A DNA stretch of 64,000 bases from Algoriphagus oliviformis (GTDB taxonomy: Bacteria > Bacteroidota > Bacteroidia > Cytophagales > Cyclobacteriaceae): NCBI RefSeq assembly GCF_017254915.1, contig NZ_JAFKCT010000006.1:62001-126000 (forward strand), read 5' to 3'. Positions within the stretch are counted from its first letter, which is position 1. Every line of letters starts with the position of its first letter. Shown here in pieces: positions 42,305 to 51,613 of the stretch. A program made the position numbers and the translations under genes. Below the pieces are notes generated by a model. It ran no database searches. It saw nothing but the letters and a program-made list of their open reading frames with translations, and was not told the origin of the DNA.

Positions 42305-45028
42305 ATGAGCAAGTCCAGGCTGAGCATACTGATCACCATCCTCCTCGGTATAGGAATCGCCTATTTCGCTTGGAACAGCGAAGATGAGGTAGATTTCAGT
42401 ACCGAGATCAAACCCATACTCAACAAGCACTGCATCTCCTGCCACGGCGGGGTAAAGAAAAGCGGGGGCTTCAGTGTACTGTTTGAAGAAGAGGCTTTCG
42501 CTCCCACCGAATCCGGCCATCCCGCGATCGTCCCCGGCGACCCCGGCTCCAGCGAATTGATCCGCCGACTTACCCACTCCGATCCTGAGCTCCGTATGCC
42601 CTATGAGCGCAGTCCGCTCAGCGAGGAAGAGATCGATCTTTTGAAAAAATGGATCAAGCAAGGGGCTAAATGGGGCAAGCACTGGGCCTATGAGCCGGTC
42701 GCAAAACCCGAAGTCCCCGGCGAAATCCAATCCGCGGGCTTTTCTGAAAACGGCTCTTCTTCCCAAAAGCCCATAGACTATTTCGTCCAAACCAAGCTGG
42801 AGGAACTCGAAATGACTCCAGCACCCGCCGAAAGCCCGATGAAGCTGCTCCGTCGGGTTTCCCTAGACCTGACCGGCTTGCCCCCTTCCGGGGATTTGGT
42901 CGCCGGCTTTTCCTCCGGAAAAATCAGCTACGAACAGGCCGTCGACGCACTGCTGCAGGATGAAGCCTATGGGGAAAAGTGGGCGACCTGGTGGCTAGAC
43001 CTGGCCCGCTACGCCGACACCAAGGGCTACGAGCGGGACGTCTCCCGTACCATGTGGCCCTTCCGCGATTACGTGATCCGCTCTTTCAACGAAGACAAAC
43101 CTTTTGACCAGTTTACCATCGAGCAGCTGGCCGGGGACCTCCTGCCCCATCCTACCCAAGACCAGCTCACCGCGACGGCTTTTCACCGCAACACGATGAA
43201 CAATGACGAAGGGGGCACCGAAGACGAGGAGTTCCGGGTAGCTGCAGTGATGGATCGGGTGAACACTACCTTCGAAGTCTGGCAAAGCACGACCATGGCT
43301 TGCGTACAGTGCCACAGCCATCCCTACGATCCCATCCGCCATGAGGAGTATTACCAGTCTTTGGCCTTCTTCAACAACTCCCGGGACGAGGACACCCACG
43401 ACGAGGAGCCCAAGCTGAGGTTTTACGAAGCGGAAGACCAGGCAAAAATGCAGCAGATCCTCGACTGGACCGCCGCCCACGAAGGCGAAAAACAAGCCAA
43501 GCTCCGCGAGGATTTCCTGAGATTTTACGAGCCAAAATATGCGGCTCACCTAGCTACAGATTTCCAAAATGCCGAGCTCATCGACACCAAGTGGCTGGGG
43601 CTGAGGTCTGGCGGGTCTGCCGTCTACAAAAACATCGACACCCAAGGCTCCGACCAAATGCTCATGAGCTACCGGACAGGCCTCGACGGCACAAAGGTGA
43701 CCATCCGAAAAACCAATGCGGAGGGCGAGATCCTGGCGAGCTTCGTCATGAACAAAACGCAAGGAGACATCGTCCGGGAGATTCCTTTCCGAGTGCAGCA
43801 CGAAGCCCTCGACCTATACATCGAAGCGAACAATCCCAAAGCAGGCCCGCAGCAAAACACCTCGACCATCGTGTGGTTTGCCTTTGTCCCTACGTTCGGA
43901 GGCAAGGAAAAACCCGGCTATGCCCAGGTCAAAAGCCAGTGGGATGAGCTGCTGGAGTTCAGGGGAACCAAGCTGCCGATCCTCATCGAAAACCCTCCTT
44001 ACATGGCCCGCGAGACCAAGGTCTTCGAGCGCGGCAACTGGATGGTTTTGGGAGAAAAGGTGGAATCGACCACGCCAACGGAGCTTGGCACCTGGAATGC
44101 CGATTGGCCGAAAAACCGCCTGGGCATGGCCTATTGGCTTACTGCCAAGGACAACCCCTTGACCTCACGGACCTTGGTCAACCGGGTTTGGGATCAGCTC
44201 TTTGGCCGGGGCATCGTCTCGACCGTGGAAGACATGGGCACCCAGTCCGATCCGCCTTCCCACCCCGAGCTATTGGACTACCTGGCCTGGAAGACCATGA
44301 ATGACTACGGATGGAGCATGAAAAGCCTGATCCGCGAGATCGTCCTTTCCGATACCTATCGCCAGTCTGCCGACATTTCTCCGGAGGCTTTCCAAGCCGA
44401 TCCCGGCAACCAATGGTATGCCCGCGGACCTAGGTTTAGGCTTTCTGCGGAGCAGGTCAGAGACCAGGCTTTGGCCGTCAGCGGGCTGCTGAGCAGAAAG
44501 ATGTACGGCAAGCCCGTCAAACCCGTCCAGCCCGAGGGCATCTGGATGACCGTATACAACGGCGAGTCCTGGACGGAAAGCGAAGGCGAAGACAAGTACC
44601 GTCGGGGAATCTACACCTTCCTGAAACGCACAAGCCCCTACCCTTCCTTTATCTCCTTTGACGCGGGAAGCCGGGAGGTCTGCCTCAGCAAAAGAATCGT
44701 CACCAACACGCCCTTGCAGGCGCTGGTCACGCTCAATGACCCCGTGTACGTGGAAGCAGCCCAGGTTTTGGCAAAAAATCTATGGGAGTCTTCCGGGCAA
44801 AACCCGGACAAAGCCATTCCCGAAATCTACAAGGCTCTGATACTTCAGCCTATCTCTGCCTCCAAACAAAAAGCCATGGACGGGCTCTTTGTCCAGGCAA
44901 GAAAAGAATTCGAAGCCAGTCCGGAAGCGACGATGGAATTTTATCCCGATGCCGACGCCGAGCTGGCGGCCATGGCCGTGGTGGCCAATGCGATGATGAA
45001 TTTGGATGAATTTCTAACCAAGCCCTAA
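42305..45028 (+). CDS. Planctomycete-type cytochrome c / DUF1549 / DUF1553 protein
   Basis: A 907-aa exported protein anchored by one N-terminal helix. Residues about 30-125 are the PSCyt1 heme domain with KHCISCHGG (CXXCH); then DUF1549 (LRRVSLDLTGLPPSGDLV, WATWWLDLARYADTKGYERD) including a second heme-like motif CVQCHSHPYDPI; a beta-rich insert; and DUF1553 (NPLTSRTLVNRVWDQLFGRGIVSTVEDMGTQSDPPSHPELLDYLA) to the end (QALVTLNDPVYVEAA). Such proteins are common in Planctomycetes and in some Bacteroidota, usually with DUF1501 partners; their reaction is unknown. The next gene starts on its last stop base (TAATG). Confidence 0.88.
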   Translation: MSKSRLSILITILLGIGIAYFAWNSEDEVDFSTEIKPILNKHCISCHGGVKKSGGFSVLFEEEAFAPTESGHPAIVPGDPGSSELIRRLTHSDPELRMPYERSPLSEEEIDLLKKWIKQGAKWGKHWAYEPVAKPEVPGEIQSAGFSENGSSSQKPIDYFVQTKLEELEMTPAPAESPMKLLRRVSLDLTGLPPSGDLVAGFSSGKISYEQAVDALLQDEAYGEKWATWWLDLARYADTKGYERDVSRTMWPFRDYVIRSFNEDKPFDQFTIEQLAGDLLPHPTQDQLTATAFHRNTMNNDEGGTEDEEFRVAAVMDRVNTTFEVWQSTTMACVQCHSHPYDPIRHEEYYQSLAFFNNSRDEDTHDEEPKLRFYEAEDQAKMQQILDWTAAHEGEKQAKLREDFLRFYEPKYAAHLATDFQNAELIDTKWLGLRSGGSAVYKNIDTQGSDQMLMSYRTGLDGTKVTIRKTNAEGEILASFVMNKTQGDIVREIPFRVQHEALDLYIEANNPKAGPQQNTSTIVWFAFVPTFGGKEKPGYAQVKSQWDELLEFRGTKLPILIENPPYMARETKVFERGNWMVLGEKVESTTPTELGTWNADWPKNRLGMAYWLTAKDNPLTSRTLVNRVWDQLFGRGIVSTVEDMGTQSDPPSHPELLDYLAWKTMNDYGWSMKSLIREIVLSDTYRQSADISPEAFQADPGNQWYARGPRFRLSAEQVRDQALAVSGLLSRKMYGKPVKPVQPEGIWMTVYNGESWTESEGEDKYRRGIYTFLKRTSPYPSFISFDAGSREVCLSKRIVTNTPLQALVTLNDPVYVEAAQVLAKNLWESSGQNPDKAIPEIYKALILQPISASKQKAMDGLFVQARKEFEASPEATMEFYPDADAELAAMAVVANAMMNLDEFLTKP

Positions 45029-46536
45029 TGAAGAACCTGGAAAAACTCCTGAGCGAACTGCAAGTCCAAAAGCTGCAAACCCAAACCAGAAGGCACTTTC
45101 TCAGGGATTGCGTGAGCAAAGTGGGCGGTCTGGCTTTGGCTCCCTTGCTTTTTGGCTGCGAAATCGGAAAAGACGGACAGGCCAAAACCGGCCTCAACCT
45201 CAGCGAGCGGGATTTGAACCCTCTGGCTCCGCTTCCTCCACCCTTTGCGGGCAAGGCTAAATCCATCATCTACCTCCACATGGCGGGAGCACCTTCCCAG
45301 CTGGAGCTCTTTGACTTCAAGCCCGAGCTGGCCAAGCTGCACGACCAGGACTGCCCCGAAAGCCTGCTGGAGGGACGCAAGTTTGCCTTCATCCGAGGGG
45401 TCCCCAAAATGCTCGGCCCCCAGGCCACTTTTAGCCAGCATGGGCAATCCGGCGCTTGGGTCTCCGATTACCTCCCGCATTTTTCGAAAGTGGTGGACGA
45501 AGTGGCTTTCCTCAAGGCCATGCACACCGATCAGTTTAACCATGGCCCCGCACAGCTCTTCATGCAGACCGGATCTCCCAGACTCGGCCGCCCGAGCTTG
45601 GGAAGTTGGGTCACCTACGGCCTCGGCACGGTCAACCAGAACCTTCCCGGCTTTGTCGTGCTGACCTCGGGGGGAAAAACGCCCGATGCGGGAAAAAGCG
45701 TCTGGGGTTCCGGCTTTTTGCCCTCAGTCTACCAAGGCGTGCAGTGCCGCTCCAAAGGCGACCCCGTGCTCTACCTCGAAGACCCCAGCGGCATGTCCCG
45801 CGACCTGAAGAAAAACGTAATCTCAGCGATCAACCAAGCCAACCAGGAAGATTTTGAATCCATCGGCGATCCGGAGATCCTTGCACGCATCAACCAGTTT
45901 GAGATGGCGTATCGCATGCAGATCGAGGTGCCGGAGGTGATGAACATCAATGACGAACCGGAATACATCCACCAGCTCTACGGCACCCAGCCCGGTGAGG
46001 AGTCCTTTGCCAACAACTGTCTGCTCGCCAGAAAACTGGTGGAAAAGGGCGTTCGCGTAGTCCAGCTCTACGACTGGGGCTGGGACACGCACGGCACCGA
46101 CAAAGACGGCTCTATCGACATGGGTCTTCGCAACAAATGTCGGCAGATCGATCGGCCCATGTCTGCGCTTTTGCTGGATCTCAAGCAAAGGGGCTTGCTG
46201 GAAGACACGCTGGTGGTCTGGGGCGGGGAGTTTGGCAGGACGCCGATGCAGGAAAACCGCGAGGGCAAAGTGCAGGGCTTCAAAGGCCGGGACCACCACA
46301 CCGATGCCTTCACCATGTGGGTAGCCGGGGGAGGTGTCAGGAAGGGCGCAAGCTACGGCATCACCGATGACTTCGGCTTCTCCGGCGTGGACGAGCGCAC
46401 CTCCGTGCATGACCTGCATGCGACCCTACTCCACCTCATGGGCTTTGACCATGAGAAATTCACCTACGACTTCCAGGGAAGGCCTTTCCGGCTGACCGAC
46501 GTCGAAGGAGAACTGATCCGAAAAATCATCGCTTAA
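45028..46536 (+). CDS. DUF1501 protein with twin-arginine leader
   Basis: A 502-aa protein of the alkaline phosphatase/sulfatase-like DUF1501 family. Residues about 15-45 hold a Tat-type leader (QTRRHFLRDCVSKVGGLALAP), so the folded enzyme is exported. Domain hallmarks are IIYLHMAGAPSQLELFDFKP, HTDQFNHGPAQLFMQTGSPRLGRPSLGSWVTYGLG, YDWGWDTHG and VVWGGEFGRTP followed by GRDHH; these supply the usual metal-binding Asp/His set. The substrate is unknown. It is translationally coupled to the preceding cytochrome gene. Confidence 0.88.
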   Translation: MKNLEKLLSELQVQKLQTQTRRHFLRDCVSKVGGLALAPLLFGCEIGKDGQAKTGLNLSERDLNPLAPLPPPFAGKAKSIIYLHMAGAPSQLELFDFKPELAKLHDQDCPESLLEGRKFAFIRGVPKMLGPQATFSQHGQSGAWVSDYLPHFSKVVDEVAFLKAMHTDQFNHGPAQLFMQTGSPRLGRPSLGSWVTYGLGTVNQNLPGFVVLTSGGKTPDAGKSVWGSGFLPSVYQGVQCRSKGDPVLYLEDPSGMSRDLKKNVISAINQANQEDFESIGDPEILARINQFEMAYRMQIEVPEVMNINDEPEYIHQLYGTQPGEESFANNCLLARKLVEKGVRVVQLYDWGWDTHGTDKDGSIDMGLRNKCRQIDRPMSALLLDLKQRGLLEDTLVVWGGEFGRTPMQENREGKVQGFKGRDHHTDAFTMWVAGGGVRKGASYGITDDFGFSGVDERTSVHDLHATLLHLMGFDHEKFTYDFQGRPFRLTDVEGELIRKIIA

Positions 46537-46599
46537 CATGCCCAAAAATCACGCTTGCCCAGTTTCCCACCTTTCGAAGTCCAGACAAGTCTAGCCCCA

Positions 46600-47982
46600 A
46601 TGATCCAGTTTGTTTTTCCGCTTTTCGGAAGGTTTCACCCCATTCTTGTCCATCTCCCCATCGGCATCTTGCTGTTCGGGATCATTTTGGTTTTCCTGTC
46701 GAGGAAAGGGCAAAACACCCATCTCGCCTCGATTCGGCTGGCGTTTCTCTTCGGCGGAATGGCGGGCGTTCTTTCCTCCGTTTCCGGCTTTCTTCAGTAT
46801 CGCTACGAAGGATTTACCTGGGACTCTGTCCAGTTCCATTTTTTCCTTGGACTCGCGACCACGGCCACTGCTTTTTGGCTGTATTATGAGTTGGGTAAAA
46901 AGGAGGATTTCCCTTCCTTTTTCAAAGCCAAATCCGCCGCACTGGTCGCACTGCTGATGTTTACCGGCCATCTCGGGGGAAACATCACCCACGGGGAAAC
47001 CTACCTGATCGAGCCACTTCCTGCTGGCATGCAGCAGCTGCTCGGCTACGAGACTGGGGAAAACACCGGGCCAAAACTGCCCGCAGAGGGCTGGGAGGAG
47101 CTGGCCTACTACGAGCATGTGGTTCAGCCCATCCTCAACCAAAACTGCAAAAGCTGCCACAACGCCAAAAACCACAAAGGCGAGCTGGATCTGAGTTCCT
47201 ACGAAGCCCTCCTCCAAGGCGGGGAGGATGGCAGCATCCTCAGTGGCGGAGATGCCGAAGCCAGCGCGCTGTTTGCCCGGCTCGTGCTGCCCAAGGAGGA
47301 CGAGGACCACATGCCTCCCAAGGACAAGCGCCAGCTACAGAAAGAAGAGATCGAGCTGATCAGGGCTTGGATTGCCCTGGGGGGAAAGACCGAATCCAAG
47401 CTGGGTGAGGCGGACATCTCGGTGGAGACCCTGGAGCCTTTTATGGAAAAAACCGAAGCGCCCTTCTACCCTAGCGCCGAAGTGCCGCCGCTAGCCGATG
47501 AAACCCTCAAAAAACTAAAAACCGACGGATTTTTCGCAGAAACGGTGGACAAAGAATCGGCTTGGCTGATGGTTTCCTGCGTGAATTACGGGCAGTTTGC
47601 GGATGCGGACTGGACCAAGCTCAAGCCTGCCAGCGATCAAATCGCCTATTTGGACCTCTCAGGCACGCAGGTGACGGACCAGATCCTGGACTCCATCCAG
47701 AGCCTTCCGAACTTGACCGTTTTGAAGCTGAACGAGACGGACATTTCAGGAGAAAAACTTTCCGCCCTCCAGTCCAACCCCAATCTAAAAAACCTCTACC
47801 TCAACAAGACCCAAGTAAGCCTTCCCCAGCTCAAAGCACTGCAAAACCACCCGAATCTCGCCAAGGTATTCGTCTTTGATACGCCAGCCAGCGCGGATGA
47901 ATCAGGCGGGGTCTTCTCTTTTCTCCTGGAAAAAGGAAACTACCGGCTGCCTCCGCTTCCGACTGACACGATCGTGTATTAG
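46600..47982 (+). CDS. DUF2231 membrane domain - c-type cytochrome - leucine-rich repeat protein
   Basis: A 460-aa protein. Residues 1-150 hold four membrane helices of DUF2231 type (FPLFGRFHPILVHLPIGILLFGIIL with the HPILVHLP signature). A PSCyt heme domain follows at about 160-265 with NCKSCHNAKNHKGELDLSSYEAL and the closing HMPPKDKRQL...IRAWIALGG. The last 150 residues contain leucine-rich repeats (IAYLDLSGTQVTDQILDSIQSLPNL, LYLNKTQVSLPQLKALQNHPNL). It likely passes electrons between membrane and the partner enzymes. ATG 46600 fits the DUF2231 start; TTG 46555 is the alternative. The stop interleaves with that of the convergent arsC-like gene. Confidence 0.85.
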   Translation: MIQFVFPLFGRFHPILVHLPIGILLFGIILVFLSRKGQNTHLASIRLAFLFGGMAGVLSSVSGFLQYRYEGFTWDSVQFHFFLGLATTATAFWLYYELGKKEDFPSFFKAKSAALVALLMFTGHLGGNITHGETYLIEPLPAGMQQLLGYETGENTGPKLPAEGWEELAYYEHVVQPILNQNCKSCHNAKNHKGELDLSSYEALLQGGEDGSILSGGDAEASALFARLVLPKEDEDHMPPKDKRQLQKEEIELIRAWIALGGKTESKLGEADISVETLEPFMEKTEAPFYPSAEVPPLADETLKKLKTDGFFAETVDKESAWLMVSCVNYGQFADADWTKLKPASDQIAYLDLSGTQVTDQILDSIQSLPNLTVLKLNETDISGEKLSALQSNPNLKNLYLNKTQVSLPQLKALQNHPNLAKVFVFDTPASADESGGVFSFLLEKGNYRLPPLPTDTIVY

Positions 47983-48332
47983 GACAAATGCGAAGTGATG
48001 TTCTCCTTGTCAAACCCCAGGGTCTGGCTTCCGTCAGGATAGGTGATCAGGGGACGCTTGATCATGCTGGGGTTTTCGATCAGGATGGGAATGGCCGTCT
48101 CCGCCTTTTCCAGCGCTACTTTTTGGGCATCGTCCATCTTGCGATAGGTCGTCCCCTTTTTGTTCACGAGCGCTTCCAGCGGGCTTTTCTCCAAAAATCC
48201 CTCCAACAGCTCCGGGCTAATGGCTACTTTTTTGTAATCGGTAAACTCGAAATCGACTCCTTTTTCCTCCAGGAAATTGAAGGTCTTCTTCATGGTATCA
48301 CAACTCTTGATACCGTACACTTTGATGGACAT
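47979..48332 (-). CDS. ArsC/Spx family protein (YffB-like)
   Basis: A 117-aa thioredoxin-fold protein of the ArsC-like family. The single N-terminal Cys is in YGIKSCDTMKKTFNFLEEKGVDFEFTDYKK; later PLEALVNKKGTTYRKMD and ENPSMIKRPLI supply the conserved Arg and cis-Pro. It lacks the second Cys of Spx, so it is probably a glutathione/thiol-dependent reductase or an arsenate reductase-like protein of unknown substrate. No arsenic genes are nearby. Confidence 0.88.
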   Translation of the reverse strand: MSIKVYGIKSCDTMKKTFNFLEEKGVDFEFTDYKKVAISPELLEGFLEKSPLEALVNKKGTTYRKMDDAQKVALEKAETAIPILIENPSMIKRPLITYPDGSQTLGFDKENITSHLS

Positions 48333-48377
48333 GTTTGGTTTGTTTATTGGGAATGACAGCCAAGTTTCCCCAGCTGG

Positions 48378-48427
48378 AAGGTCGGGTAGGAAGACTTTTC
48401 AGTCTTCCTACCCGACCTTTTTTTCGG
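48378..48427 (+). terminator. Very strong plus-strand hairpin with T-tract, unassigned
   Basis: A perfect 19-bp stem (48378-48396 and 48401-48419) with a 4-nt loop is followed by T7, a textbook intrinsic terminator for plus-strand transcription. No plus-strand gene ends within 390 nt; the cytochrome/LRR gene ends at 47982. Confidence 0.7.
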
Positions 48428-48466
48428 TCTCTTAACAGCCTTGCCCGCCGGGTGAGTTCGCTTTTC

Positions 48467-48500
48467 AGCAAAAAAGGCCGGTGTTGATCCCGGCCTTTGA
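48467..48500 (-). terminator. Terminator of hemL
   Basis: AAAGGCCGG/CCGGCCTTT stem (48473-48481, 48490-48498); on the minus strand it is followed by T6, one base after the hemL stop. Confidence 0.8.
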
Positions 48501-48501
48501 T

Positions 48502-49794
48502 CTACATCAAAATCTCCTTCATGCTCTCCTCGTGCGCTTGGAGGATCTTTCCGATCAGGTCATCGCTGAGTGCTGTGGAAAGGAAAAGGCTTTCAAACTG
48601 GGAAGGCGCCAGATACACGCCGCGGTGCAGCATGGCCTGGAAGTATTTGCCAAACAAAGCCGTATCAGAGGTCTTCGCAGACTCAAAGTCCGTCACCGAT
48701 TCCTGTGTGAAAAACAGGGAATACATGCTTCCCAGTTGGTTGATGGTGAAGTCCAAACCGAGTCCCTGGTTGATCGAGGAGATGCCGCTGGCGATCTGCA
48801 TTCCGATTTCGTTCAGACGGGTATAAACTTCGGGGTGGGTATTCAGGTAGTGGAGCATGGTCAGGCCCGCCGCCATGGCGATGGGATTGCCGGAGAGGGT
48901 ACCCGCTTGGTACACCGGACCCGCAGGAGAGACAAACTCCATGATTTCCTTTTTGCCTCCATAGGCTCCCACCGGCATGCCTCCACCGATGATTTTGCCC
49001 ATGGTAGTCATGTCTGGCGTGACGCCAAACAGCTCCTGCGCACCGCCTTTTGCCAGCCGGAAACCGGTCATGACCTCGTCGAAAATCAAGACAATCCCCT
49101 CGCGGGTACAGATGTCGCGCAATCCCTGCAGGTATCCGGGATTGGGAAGGCAGAGGCCCATGTTGCCGGGAACGGGCTCCAGGATCAAAGCCGCAATCTC
49201 GCCATCATTGGCGATGACCAGATTTTCGATGGCCTGGAGGTCGTTGTAGGGAGCCAAAAGGGTGTCTTTCGCTGTGCCTTGGGTCACTCCCGGAGAGTCG
49301 GGATGCCCCATGGTGATCGCCCCAGAACCGGCAGCAATCAGGAAAGAATCCCCATGGCCATGGTAGTGCCCCTCCAGCTTGATGAATTTGTCCCGTCCGG
49401 TGTAGCCTCTGGCCACGCGAATGGCGGACATGGTCGCTTCCGTGCCGGAGTTGACCATGCGGACTTTCTCCACCGACGGCACCATGCCCACGATCAGCTC
49501 GGCAATCTCCACCTCCCTGGCCGTCGGCGCGCCAAAAGACGTCCCGTCTTCCATGGCCTTGATGACCGCCTCACGGATGAGTGGATGGTTGTGCCCCAGG
49601 ATCATCGGTCCCCAGCTGTTGATCAGCTCGATGTAGGAGTTGCCGTCCGCATCGTGGAGGTAGGCACCGTCGGCCTTGCTGATGAAAATGGGATCACCCC
49701 CTACGGCCCGAAACGCACGAACGGGAGAGTTGACCCCTCCGGGAATGAAGTTTTTGGCATGGGCAAAGAGCCCCTTGCTTTCAGAAATCTGCAT
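48502..49794 (-). CDS. hemL: Glutamate-1-semialdehyde 2,1-aminomutase
   Basis: PLP enzyme of 430 aa converting glutamate-1-semialdehyde to 5-aminolevulinate, the second C5 step after HemA (26802-28070). Visible: FIPGGVNSPVRAFRAVGGDPIF, MILGHNHPLIREAV, VRMVNSGTEATMSAIRVARGYTGRDKFIKLEGHYHGHGD region, LIFDEVMTGFRLAKGGAQELFGVTPDMTTMGKIIGGGMPVGAYGG with the Schiff-base Lys, and VYQAGTLSGNPIAMAAG. All family blocks are present. It starts 4 nt after the stop of the upstream binding-protein gene, so they are co-transcribed. Confidence 0.96.
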   Translation of the reverse strand: MQISESKGLFAHAKNFIPGGVNSPVRAFRAVGGDPIFISKADGAYLHDADGNSYIELINSWGPMILGHNHPLIREAVIKAMEDGTSFGAPTAREVEIAELIVGMVPSVEKVRMVNSGTEATMSAIRVARGYTGRDKFIKLEGHYHGHGDSFLIAAGSGAITMGHPDSPGVTQGTAKDTLLAPYNDLQAIENLVIANDGEIAALILEPVPGNMGLCLPNPGYLQGLRDICTREGIVLIFDEVMTGFRLAKGGAQELFGVTPDMTTMGKIIGGGMPVGAYGGKKEIMEFVSPAGPVYQAGTLSGNPIAMAAGLTMLHYLNTHPEVYTRLNEIGMQIASGISSINQGLGLDFTINQLGSMYSLFFTQESVTDFESAKTSDTALFGKYFQAMLHRGVYLAPSQFESLFLSTALSDDLIGKILQAHEESMKEILM

Positions 49795-49797
49795 GGT

Positions 49798-51438
49798 TTA
49801 CTGTAAAGGAATCAGCTCGCCAGCCTCGAGTTTGAACACCGGCGTATAGCTGTTGTTGTTGGAGTTTTGAAAATTGAATCCCCAAGTCAGCTTGCCTTGC
49901 TGGAAAGCGCGCTGGTTGAGTCCCCTTCTGAGGTCAAAAGCGTAGCTCGGGGTAAGGTTTGCCCCCAGCCAATTGACCAGCTCCATGCCCAGGATGGTAT
50001 TCATCGCGGGATAGGCCAAATAGCGTTCGTAGTACTGACTACGAAACTTGGCCATGGGCTCGGAGTCAAACATGGGGGTGTTGTTTGAAATGAAATAGAA
50101 GTTGGGATATTCCAGCATCTCAAAATTGGCGAAGTTGAATCCCAACCAGGAGTCCATCACCAGCACCGGTACGGAAGTGGTGATGCTTTCCATGAGGGAA
50201 AAGACCGACTGGCCGATGGCTGGATCGTCCGCCAGCATGACAATCTGGTCCACGGACGGCGTACTGCCACGGCTTACCCCGAGTCCCTGCAGGAAAGAAG
50301 AGGCATTTCTTGGATCTACCCGCTGGACCTTGGTCACCTGGAATCCCGCCTTTTGAAGCTCATCACGGAGGAGAAGCCCCAGCTTTTCATCCCGGGAGCT
50401 GCCGCTGTAGCCGATAGCCACCCGGCTTCCCCATCGCTGGGATCTCAGGCCGGAGATGATCCCTGCGGAAAGCGAAATCACCGAGGGGCGAAACAGGTAG
50501 CTGTACTCCGCATCCTCGAAGCGCTCGCCCAAATTGGACAGCGGGTGGACAAAAGGAATCTCCTCCCGCTCGGCAAAGGCGCTGACCAGCTCACTTTCCT
50601 CCGGATAGATGGGGCCGATGATCACGTCTGCTTTTTTGACCTCGGGGTCGTTGAGAAGGTTTGCCAGATGCTCCAGGTTTCTCTTGGAGTCAAAGGTCAT
50701 CAGCTTGACTTTTTTCCCCTCCGCCTTCATCTGATCCACGCCAAACTCAATCCCCTGATAGAGCTCAAAGACGAAATCGCCTGGGTTCACATTGGAAATC
50801 GAGGAAGCGCCGGAACCGGTAAAAGGCAAAATCACCACCAAGTCGAGGATTTCGTCCTTGGGCTGGTTTTTGGAAGGTGTCTGGGATTTGATCTGCTTGA
50901 GCGCCGCGATCTCGCTGGCCGACATGATGCTCTGCTTTTGCAGTACTGAAGCCAAGGCGGCAGTATAGCCTTCGTTTGCCTTGAACTCTTCCAGGTTTGC
51001 CACCAGATAGCTGGCAGTAGCCTGGCTCAGGTACTCGTAGGTCGCATTGTAAGCCTGGCTTTGGATTTGGTCGTCCTTAATGCTTTTGATGACGCGGAGC
51101 GCCTCTGAATTCTGGTTGTTTTGAAAATAGGCGATGGCCAGGAGGTACTTGGCCTCATCGGATTTGTTCCAATTTTTGCCATAGACCGGCTGAAGCGCGC
51201 TGATCGCCTGAGCGGGCTGGTTGGCCGCTACCGCCGCCTCCGCCAGATGAAAAGCCGCATAGTTGGCCAGATTGCCGTATTTGTCGGCATCGGTCAGGGG
51301 CTTGAAGGCATTGATCGCTCCCCAGTAGTCTTTGGCTTGGAGCATATTTTTGGCACTCACATACTCCTCAGGGATTCCTTGGGCGATTGAAAGCTGGCCG
51401 GCAAAAAATAAGAAAACAAAGATTAACAGATTTCGCAT
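49798..51438 (-). CDS. TPR plus periplasmic-binding-protein-fold exported protein
   Basis: A 546-aa exported protein with signal MRNLLIFVFLFFAGQLSIAQ; ATG 51438 is chosen for it over a frame reaching 51630. Residues 25-200 are TPR-like (AINAFKPLTDADKYGNLANYAAFHLAEAAVAAN, EAKYLLAIAYFQNNQNSEALRVI). From about 230 a type I periplasmic binding fold follows (LDLVVILPFTGSG, ADVIIGPIYPEESELVSAFAERE, VAIGYSGSSRDEKLGLLLRDELQKAGFQV). This resembles LppC/LpoA-type or receptor-family binding proteins; no transporter genes are adjacent. It might modulate a cell-wall enzyme or sense a ligand. It precedes hemL in one unit. Confidence 0.75.
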   Translation of the reverse strand: MRNLLIFVFLFFAGQLSIAQGIPEEYVSAKNMLQAKDYWGAINAFKPLTDADKYGNLANYAAFHLAEAAVAANQPAQAISALQPVYGKNWNKSDEAKYLLAIAYFQNNQNSEALRVIKSIKDDQIQSQAYNATYEYLSQATASYLVANLEEFKANEGYTAALASVLQKQSIMSASEIAALKQIKSQTPSKNQPKDEILDLVVILPFTGSGASSISNVNPGDFVFELYQGIEFGVDQMKAEGKKVKLMTFDSKRNLEHLANLLNDPEVKKADVIIGPIYPEESELVSAFAEREEIPFVHPLSNLGERFEDAEYSYLFRPSVISLSAGIISGLRSQRWGSRVAIGYSGSSRDEKLGLLLRDELQKAGFQVTKVQRVDPRNASSFLQGLGVSRGSTPSVDQIVMLADDPAIGQSVFSLMESITTSVPVLVMDSWLGFNFANFEMLEYPNFYFISNNTPMFDSEPMAKFRSQYYERYLAYPAMNTILGMELVNWLGANLTPSYAFDLRRGLNQRAFQQGKLTWGFNFQNSNNNSYTPVFKLEAGELIPLQ

Positions 51439-51559
51439 AGTTCCGATCGTAACGGGATGAGTCAGGCAGGGCAAATTTAACCCATTATTTCCAAACCCAA
51501 AGTTTGCGCCAGAAAGGAACCGAGTCTTTGGAAATCGGAAATCCCCCTCTGTTTTTAGC

Positions 51560-51592
51560 CAAAAAAAGACCGGCTCCAGGGAAGCCGGTCTC
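51560..51592 (-). terminator. Terminator of the TonB receptor-phytase operon
   Basis: AGACCGGCT/AGCCGGTCT stem around 7 nt, followed on the minus strand by T7; 22 nt after the receptor stop. Confidence 0.85.
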
Positions 51593-51613
51593 AGTCTGGT
51601 CAAACTCGCGCCG

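Noticed and set aside
47979..48332. Arsenic resistance cluster
   Set aside because: The ArsC-like protein is isolated, without arsR, arsB or acr3 neighbours, and has the single-Cys YffB form.
48481..49806. 441-codon open frame on plus opposite hemL
   Set aside because: Shadow of hemL; every conserved block lies in the minus-strand frame.
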